In this document: in pieces, positions 57,068 through 64,000 of the stretch
Position numbering within the stretch: position 1 is the first letter of the stretch
How the letters are laid out: each line of letters begins with the position of its first letter
Origin: Hippophae tibetana
Lineage: Eukaryota > Streptophyta > Magnoliopsida > Rosales > Elaeagnaceae
Reading direction: 5' to 3'
Assembly: GCA_037013495.1 (NCBI GenBank)
Contig: CM072805.1
Coordinates: 17,580,601-17,644,600 of the forward strand
Length of the DNA stretch: 64,000 nucleotides
Translations under genes and position numbers: made by a program
The notes under the pieces: model-generated
Seen by the model: the letters and a program-made list of their open reading frames with translations, nothing else
What the model was told of the DNA's origin: nothing
Databases searched by the model: none

Positions 57068-57962
57068 AATATGGATTAAAAAATGGATTTAGAGAAAAAA
57101 AATATGGATTTATAGGAAAATACGATCTAGAATAAAAAAATGGCTTTAGAAAAAGTGAATTTAGAGAGAGAAAAATGAATTCGAAAAAGTTAGAATTAGA
57201 AAAAAGTTTAATTAGAAGTGTTAAATACTTTGGAGCCTGGGTAAGTCGTGTTAAGGAAATGTCATAGTATTAACAAACAGGACCACTACACATCGAATCC
57301 TACCTTGGGATCTATGGATAGTGGGAAATCACTTACCACCATTGTAGCTTGATAGAAGCCAACCAATCACGAAAGTACAAAGGAGCAATAATTGAAAATC
57401 ATACCGTCGAGGGGCCGCCTAATCGTCCAGCCACCCAACTAACCACCAAGGGTGCCGAAACTATCATCATGAGCTCAAAAATCATGGGGTTCCCAACTCA
57501 TAACTCAAGTATGATTGCACATGGAAAAAGAATCTTCTTGCTTCTAATCTCTAAAATCATTGTCTGACTCAGAATTCTTTATAGTATCGCTTAAATGCGT
57601 AGCGTGGATCATCAAAGTGGGATGCATCCTGATTAATGAAAACTAGAGAGGAATTTCTAGGTGGGTATTCCTTTAAGTTATTCGATGAGTAATGAGTAAT
57701 AACTCACTCATTGTTATTTCACACAATTTTGATAGGTCCCAATCAGTATAAGCAAAATGGACACAAATGGTAAGAAAAATACTTAAATTTCATTAATGTT
57801 ATCCCCCTTTTTCATTGTTCATCTCCTATTTATAATTGAAATATAACCTAAGATAACTGAAAAAGAAACTGAAAATAATGTGGATAGATAGTAAAAAGAA
57901 AATAGTTAAATAAAAATAGGAACTGGAGATCGTGTGGGATGAGTGGTGCTACGTCATCCTTC
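57068..57962. other. Unassigned DNA, possible 3' end of the chromovirus
   Basis: 57068-57230 is purine-rich and repetitive (GGATTTAGAGAAAAA-like). 57240-57620 is less AT-rich but matches nothing recognised. A purine run (minus strand AAAAAGGGGGA, 57803-57813) could be the polypurine tract of the chromovirus that ends at 57963; no LTR pair was found. Confidence 0.35.
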
Positions 57963-58140
57963 CTAGTAGCGCGGGTTAGGTTTTGGCTTGCGCTTGAAAC
58001 GTCTGGGCATATCATTGCCCATCCAAGGAAGAGGATGCTTGTCTTCAAGCAATAGATGAGGAAATTGGTGGCCCATAATGTTTGTTGTTTCCCAGGTGGT
58101 GTCTTTAGATGGAAGATGTTTCCATTATATTAAGCTTTCT
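57963..58140 (-). pseudogene. Chromodomain at the integrase C-terminus
   Basis: Reads WKHLPSKDTTWE then FPHLLLEDKHPLPW and ends RFKRKPKPNPRY with a stop at 57963-57965. The residue before WKH is a TAA stop where a glutamine is usual. Chromodomains in this position are thought to direct integration toward modified chromatin. Confidence 0.8.
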
Positions 58141-58149
58141 TCCACGAAT

Positions 58150-59495
58150 GTGTCACCATGATTAATCCATCATGTATCTATAATTGTTTGAGGTTTTAAG
58201 TGTGATCAAACCATCATTTACAATGGTAGGTAATTCTGTTGGATGAGCTGGTGGCGTGACATTGTATGATTTAAGTAAAGACACGTGGAACATTGGATGA
58301 ATATGAGCTATGAGTGGTAGTTGTTGGCGATATGCAACTGCTCCAAATTTTTCCACAATAGGATAGGGTCCATAGTAGCAACTAGACAAATTTTGGTGAG
58401 CTCTCTTGAAGACTGTGTGTTGACAATACATGTGGAGTTTTAATAGTACTTGTTCACCAATTTGAAGACCGGATATCTCTCCTTTTGGAATCTACTTGTT
58501 GTTTCATGCGATTAATAGCCATTTGCCAAGTTTTTTTTTCAGCTATTGTAGCAATTCATCTCGATGCATAAGTGTTTGATCCACTTCATGGACTGGTGAA
58601 AGACCTTTTAGATATGCTGGGATCATTGGTGGAAGGCGACCGTAGAGAGCTTCATAAGGTGTCATTTTTGTTGAGGCATAGTATGTAGTATTGTACCAAT
58701 ATTCAGCCTACACCAGATAAGTACTCCACTTGTGTGGCCATTGGTGGACAAAACAACACATATATTGTTCAACACAGTGGTTGACTACTTCAGTTTGGCC
58801 ATCTTTTTTGGGTGGTATGTTGAGCTATGTTTCACATGAGAGCCTGACAGTTTGAATAATTCTTGCCAGAAGTTGCTGATGAAGATGGGGTCGCGATCAC
58901 TAATGTTAGATCGTGGCATCCCATAGAGTTTGACAACTCCTTCAATAAATATTTTTGCAACACATTTTGCTATTAGTGGATGAGTTAATGGCATAAAGTG
59001 AGAAAACTTACTTAGCCAGTCGACTATCGCCAGAATTGTGTCTTTTCCACATGATGTACGTAACCCTGTGATGAAATCAAAAGTGATGTCATCTCAGTCT
59101 TGTGCAGGAATGGGTAAGGGCTGCAATAATCCCATTGGAGCTGTTGTTTCAGATTTAATACGTTGGCATACTTCACATTTCTGCACATACTCTTGAACCA
59201 TCCTATGCATCTTAGGCCAGTAAAATTATTGTTGTAAGTGTTTACAAGTTCTAAGGATTCTTGAATGTCCCCCAAATTTAGAGTTATGGACTTCGTACAA
59301 AACTTTAGCTCTTAAGGATGGATCAGCTGGCACCATGACCTTCCCTTTTGAAATGAGTAAGCCATCATGCCAAATCAGACTATCATGAGGAGGGTTTCCA
59401 GCTTTACGTCCCAAATTTTGCACGTAAGGGTCTAATTTAGAGGCATTGCATAGCTCTATCCAAATGTCTATGTCTGAGGCATGAAGTGCAACCAA
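58150..59495 (-). pseudogene. Chromovirus integrase, broken
   Basis: Zinc-binding region HNSKFGGHSR (about 59240) with the Cys pair CEVCQ (about 59165); first catalytic region DDITFDFITGL (about 59085), second ISDRDPIF (about 58890). The third catalytic Glu lies in DGQTEVVN, but reaching it needs a change of frame at a run of six A (plus strand T, about 58801-58806). The C-terminal region FGPYPI-like GPYPIVEKFGAVAYR and HPMFHVSLLKSYN is at 58431-58162. Confidence 0.85.
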
Positions 59496-60160
59496 TTATG
59501 GGCTATCTTGTCTTTTAGATAAGGCATTTACTGCAGAATTGTCACGACCAGGTCTGAAAATGATCTCATAGTCATACCCTAGTAGTTTGGCCACTCATTT
59601 TTGCTATTCAGGGGTTGCCACACGCTGATCCAAAAAATACTTAAGGCTATGTTGATCAATTTTGATGAAGAATTTATGGCCAAGAAGATATGGTCTCCAC
59701 AGTTTTATAGCTTCCATAATGGCTAGCATTTCCTTTACATAAGTTGACCAAAATTGTTTAGTGATCCCCAAGGCGCGGCTCATGTAAGCAATTGGTCTAT
59801 TTTTTGAGTAAGGACAGCACCAATGCCTATTCCAGATGCATCTATCTCTAGAATGAACGGCTTAGTGAAGTTAGGCATGGCTAGAGTTGGAGTGGTTGTC
59901 ATGGCTCACTTCAAGGCTGAAAAGGCTATGTTTGCATCTGCATTCCATTGAAACTGCCCCTTTTTGATAAGGTTAATTAATGGTCGAGCTATTATTCCAT
60001 ACCCACGTATAAACTTGCAGTAGTAGCCAGTGAGGCCTAGGAATCCTCAGAGTTCAGTGATATTGGACAGTTTGGGCCAGGAAACCATTGCTTTAATCTT
60101 TCTATCATCAACTTTGACCCCACTTGTTGTAATTATATGGCCCATATACTCGAGCTTCTA

Positions 60161-60838
60161 CTAACCAAAGGCACATTTACTCAATTTGGCATAAAATTTG
60201 TGATGTCTGGGGAGGGCCAATGTAACTTGGACATGCTCCAAGTGTTGTTGCCATGTTAAACTATAAATTAAAATATCATCAAAAAATACCAAGACAAACT
60301 TGCACAAGTATGGTTGAAATATGGAGTTCATGATGGCTTGGAAGGTAGATGGCGTATTGCACAGCCCAAAAGGCATAACTAGATATTCATACTGTCCATT
60401 ATGAGTGCAACAGGAAATGTTGGTGATATCTATGGGATTGACTCGTATTTGATGGTAACCTAGCTTAAGGTCCAGCTTAGTAAAGAATGTAGCACCATAT
60501 AGTTCATCCAACATATCATCCACTATTGGAATTGGGAAATGATCCTTGATTGTAGTTGTGTTGAGAGCTTGATAGTCAATGCAAAAGCTCCATATGCCAT
60601 CTTTATTTTTGACCAATAGAACTGGAGAGGAAAAAGGACTAGTGCTGGGTTGAATTAACCCTGCATATAACATTTCTTGAATTTGATGCTCAATTTTAGC
60701 CTTTTGGAAATAAAGGTACATATAGGGTCTGACATTTATAGCTTTGGTTCCATCTTTAAGGGGTATTTTGTGTGAAACTCCTCGTGTAGGTGGTAAGTAG
60801 GTTAGCTTATTAAAAATATCTGAGAAATCTATAAGCAA
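60161..60838 (-). pseudogene. Chromovirus reverse transcriptase (open segment)
   Basis: 226-codon open stretch. Reads from the pre-RT PPTRGVSHKIPLKDG through IQPSTSPFSSPVLLVKNKDG, FTKLDLKLGYHQIRV (first catalytic Asp), MPFGLCNTPSTFQ and FFDDILIYS (catalytic Asp pair) to KLSKCAFG. These key residues are intact. The frame closes right after CAFG, and the RNase H that follows (60150-59500) is broken by stops, so the protein is not functional. Confidence 0.88.
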
Positions 60839-61152
60839 TATCTACATATCTGGTATGAGTTCCTCATTGTGTTGTTGCCCCTCAGGTTAGAAGTATAAAG
60901 CAAACACAGCGTGACATTGGCAAAAGTCCTTAGCAAGATTCTGAATTGTAGTGTCTTGAATGGGTTGAATTTCAATCCCTTTGATTTTCTTTGGCTATTG
61001 TTTCCAAAGGAAATCCATGGTGTGTTTTTTCCAATCACAGACTAGTACTCTCAATGTTTCTAACCATTGAATGCCTAGCACCATATCCAATCCACTTAAA
61101 GGCACAAAAAGAAATCTATTTGGAACTCAATTTCTTGTAGATTAACTATAAG

Positions 61153-61335
61153 CTATTCGTATACTCCTTTGCATGATAAATTGTCCCTATTTACAACTTT
61201 GACAACAAATGGTGTTGTAGGCTTCACTGGTAAATGAAGAATTGCTACTGCTCTTTCACTACCAAAATTATGGGTAGATCCACTGTCAATTAAGGCAATC
61301 ACCTCATGTCTTCCAATCATTTCCTTAACTCTCAT
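61153..61335 (-). pseudogene. Chromovirus protease fragment
   Basis: EVIALIDSGSTHNFGSERAV has the aspartic-protease active site DSG and the flanking hydrophobic residues normal for this group. Downstream the frame is lost toward 61040. Confidence 0.75.
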
Positions 61336-61399
61336 GGTTCTAGGTACTATCTACCCCATTAAAGTGTGAAGGGTGATTTCTGGTACATTTTTAGTGTCA

Positions 61400-62279
61400 T
61401 TTTCCTCAATTACAGTTAGTTCCTTGGTAGTGTTTTCTGATGTTTCAACCCCTTGGATAAAGCCTTCTAGAAGTAGCAATTGTGGTGATTGACATTTGTG
61501 GCCAGGGGTAAACCGTTCATTGCAATTGAAACATAACCCTTGAGCTCTTCATTTTTTGCATTTCATCCCACGGTAGTCTTTTGATGGTTGCTGGTGTAGC
61601 ACTCTTTGGAAAATTTGTGATACTCACTCGAGTAGGCGTTCATAATGTGTTTAGTAGTGTCAATCATCTTTGCCTTACGAGCTGGTCATCTCTCATCCGT
61701 GCCAAGCTATATGTCTCTTTTACAAACTGAGGTTTGAACATTCTAACACCATCAACCACCTCTGATTTCAGACCACCCATGAATGTACCCACGAGAGCTC
61801 TTTAGGCCCATCCATGCATTCTATTTCCCAGACATTCAAATTCTTGTTGATAGTCTCTCAACGTGCCTGTTTGTCTGACTCGAGATAATGCTTCGTCGAA
61901 GTCTTCAGAATCAGGGGACCCAAAACGAGTCCAAAGTTCATCTTCAAAAATCTCCCATAAAATTGTTCTTTCTTAATCTTAGAAACACCCTCGAAGCCAC
62001 TACCACCACTGATTGGCTTCCCCTTCCAGATGGTAAGAGGCCAAAGAGACTCTTTGGGCTTCAAGGGTGTTTTGAAATTCAAAAATTTGGTTCACACGAT
62101 TAAACCATTATGTTGGGTCATCTCGTGAGTAATGAGGAAATCCAAGCTTCGTTGTTTTGGAGGAAACAACCAGCCGACCGTTGTCGTTGCCTTTGCGGTG
62201 AGGGTTTTCTTGGTTTACAATCAGAATGTTGGTAAGATGATTGAGGGTTTCCTCGACATGTCACAATCTTTCAGCCATG
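61400..62279 (-). pseudogene. Chromovirus gag, broken
   Basis: From MAERL at 62279. Recognisable blocks: FNRVNQIFEFQNTLEAQRVS, SYHLEGEANQWW (about 62000-62090), RFGSPDSEDFDEALSRVRQT, and LRDYQQEFECLGNRMHG. The zinc knuckle CFNCNERFTPGHKC lies near 61490-61535 and is intact. Stops and at least one frame change. Confidence 0.8.
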
Positions 62280-62689
62280 CTCAAAAATATTTATAAGTTA
62301 TTTTGAATAAAAATACATATTTATATTGTTTCTTTGTTTAGATTTGACTCTTGCGTTATTTTTTTCATTTAGGTATTCATCTACGATGATCTATGTTATA
62401 TTTATGCTCAAACTTTTTGTGTTTCAATTTGGATCCTAGTGTTATATATCATGAAGATTACAATATTGTATCAAGATGTCTTTTTCTAAATAATGATAAA
62501 TATATCAACTAGAGCAACTAAACAATAAATTGAAAAACCTTAAAATAAAGTGAAATATAAAAGCTTAAGGTTTGTCTATGTGTTTAAGAAGATTTTTAAT
62601 TTTATTTTAACAATTTTAATTATTGATGTATTTAGATAGATGAATTTTTATCTAGATTGTATATTTTAATCTTTAATAAAATTCTATTT
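62280..62689. other. AT-rich non-coding DNA upstream of the chromovirus
   Basis: No primer-binding site or LTR could be recognised next to the gag start. Confidence 0.5.
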
Positions 62690-62925
62690 TTTCAATTAAG
62701 TTTATTAGTCGGATTGATCATATTCAATCAATCCAATTCGAATAGGTTACGGATTGATTGGATTCAACTGATCCAATCCAAATAGATTATGGATCGGATT
62801 GCATCAGATTTGAAAGGTGATTGGATCGTTTACAGATTAGAATATTTCAATCTGATCGGATGGTCAGATATGATCAGATGAGTATAAAATCAATGCTTTC
62901 GATCTGATCCACACCCCTAAAGAAA
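62690..62925 (-). repeat. Possible hAT-like terminal region
   Basis: Dense in GGATTGATTGGATT / GGATCGGATTG motifs and ends (minus strand start) TAGGGGTGTGGATCAGATCG. Some plant hAT-superfamily ends begin with a TAGGGGTG-type sequence. No second end or 8-bp duplication was located, so this is tentative. Confidence 0.3.
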
Positions 62926-64000
62926 TGCACTTCTTTATTCTTAAAAGATAATTTTTGATAATAATATAATAAAATTGTAATAATTAAAAAATTAACATAA
63001 ATATCATTTTTATAATAATAGTAATAACTAATATCATGACAATATTTTTACTTAAAATAATAAATTGCCTTTATTTTTACCAACAAGTTGTGGTTAAATG
63101 ACATGAAATCAATTTTAACTTCTAAAATTTTCGAGATTACTTATGAGTGTGTGAGTTTGGATTGTATAAAATAATAATGATAAATACTAAATTTTCCTTT
63201 TAACAAAAAAATATTAGTTTCTAGCAGGTCCTCGTAACATGTACCTAGTACCAATGATAGATAACTAGAGACCTTGTAGTTTTCACATCTTTGAAAATGT
63301 TTACATTTGTGTAAATAATACATGCATATTTGAAATCACCTACTTAAAAAAAATATAATTACGTACCTTTTTTAGAATTGGATGGCAGAGCCAACTTTTT
63401 ATAGACCTTCTTTCTTGAGCTGATAGAAGAGGAAGTAGAATTTTCAAATGACTATCTTTGATTTATGGCATGTATCGAATCTTTCGCTTTAAATTTTTTT
63501 TAATCTTATCCTTGTTGGGAATGTTATTGTTATTTAACGACACATCCACGTCTATTTCTCTGTATTTCATCCCCTGCCACTTTTCTTTTGTTGATACTGC
63601 ACCTGTCAAGACTTCAATATACACCTATGACACAATTATATAACTTAATTAATTTTAAGTGTAATTTTTTTTCAGTGGCTATGGTTAGTAAAATTCTTGA
63701 TATATATATTTTCCAGCATAAAAAAAAGGTACTAGAGTTATATATATATATTTAAATAATACATGCATATTTTTCTTCCAATAACTACCCCATATGAGAG
63801 TCCTCCATTAAATGAATGTTTTGATAAGAATTTCCTTCCAATAGCTACCTCATATGAGAGTCCTCCATTATATGAATCATTTGGGGTAAGATTTAATGCT
63901 TATGTGGATAGTTTATTGTTTTTATTATTTATTATATATAACGCTTAAATATTTTACAAAATATGAAATTTTTGTTGAAACATTCATCATCTATGAAATA
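62926..64000. other. AT-rich DNA at the window edge
   Basis: No known gene. Holds a (TA)n stretch near 63740 and a short repeat-bearing frame at 63763-63948. Confidence 0.5.
63763..63948 (+). other. Short open frame with a 20-residue internal repeat
   Basis: Two 60-bp units (anchors at 63778 and 63838) encode LPITTPYESPPLNE and LPIATSYESPPLYE. The second unit is followed by GGGGTAAGATTT, which could be a 5' splice donor. It may be part of an exon of a gene beyond the window or a chance repeat. Unidentified. Confidence 0.25.

Larger units (their letters stand above)
57963..62279 (-). mobile_element. Decayed chromovirus (Ty3/gypsy)
   Basis: Gag, zinc knuckle, protease, RT, RNase H, integrase and chromodomain follow in order on the minus strand from 62279 to 57963. 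LTRs are not identified on either side. Lesions are scattered. The RT (VFFDDILIYS) and the chromodomain after integrase define the chromovirus branch; the clade is not assigned. Confidence 0.85.

Noticed and set aside
57240..57620. Possible organelle-derived or RNA-gene sequence because of higher GC
   Set aside because: No tRNA, rRNA or plastid gene pattern could be recognised; left unassigned.

Overview
The window is plant nuclear DNA, very AT-rich, and made almost entirely of nested, mostly decayed Ty3/gypsy LTR retrotransposons. I see no convincing host gene, rRNA, tRNA or CRISPR array. The plant assignment rests on Athila-type and Tat-type gag/pol proteins, a chromovirus with an integrase-linked chromodomain, and primer-binding sites matching the 3' end of plant tRNA-Asp. 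It is probably a eudicot heterochromatic or pericentromeric region; the species cannot be named from the sequence.

Layout. 1-5.1 kb: AT-rich DNA holding a solo Athila LTR (1763-3645, target duplication GATGC). 5.1-18.7 kb: an old, scrambled Athila copy on the + strand (6085-17781) with a shortened 5' LTR, an inverted LTR piece, RT/RNase H and integrase remnants, another LTR relic inserted inside pol (duplication CTACT), and a 3' LTR split by a second Athila-like family (13361-17305, minus strand, gag-protease only). 18.7-24.7 kb: a non-coding, LARD-like Athila derivative. 24.7-42.3 kb: a decayed Tat-lineage element on the minus strand, split by the centrepiece of the window, a complete 13.9-kb Athila element at 27424-41306 (minus strand, duplication ATAGG). 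Its two LTRs look identical except for one 32-bp tandem duplication. It carries an intact 1723-residue gag-protease-RT-RNase H-integrase ORF and a separate second gag ORF. 43.7-52.9 kb: a plus-strand Tat gag/protease relic split by a 5'-truncated Athila copy (44966-51165), followed by a degenerate ~107-bp tandem array. 53.2-57.1 kb: a non-autonomous gypsy element with LTRs, protease and no RT. 58-62.3 kb: a decayed chromovirus on the minus strand. 62.3-64 kb: AT-rich DNA with a possible hAT-like end and a short repeat-bearing reading frame.

How the parts relate. The complete Athila element holds every cis signal: bZIP-type TGACGTCA sites plus TATA in U3, a structured U5, a tRNA-Asp primer site, two polypurine tracts, and a paired hairpin module after both gag1 and pol. 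It is the reference for reading the other copies. The LARD-like derivative appears to have lost gag2-pol by a switch at this hairpin module. The most unusual points are the duplicated gag, the hairpin module, the doubled primer-binding site of the LARD-like copy, and a short reading frame conserved at the U5 end of the LTRs. Nothing here is proven to be a new system; these are candidates.
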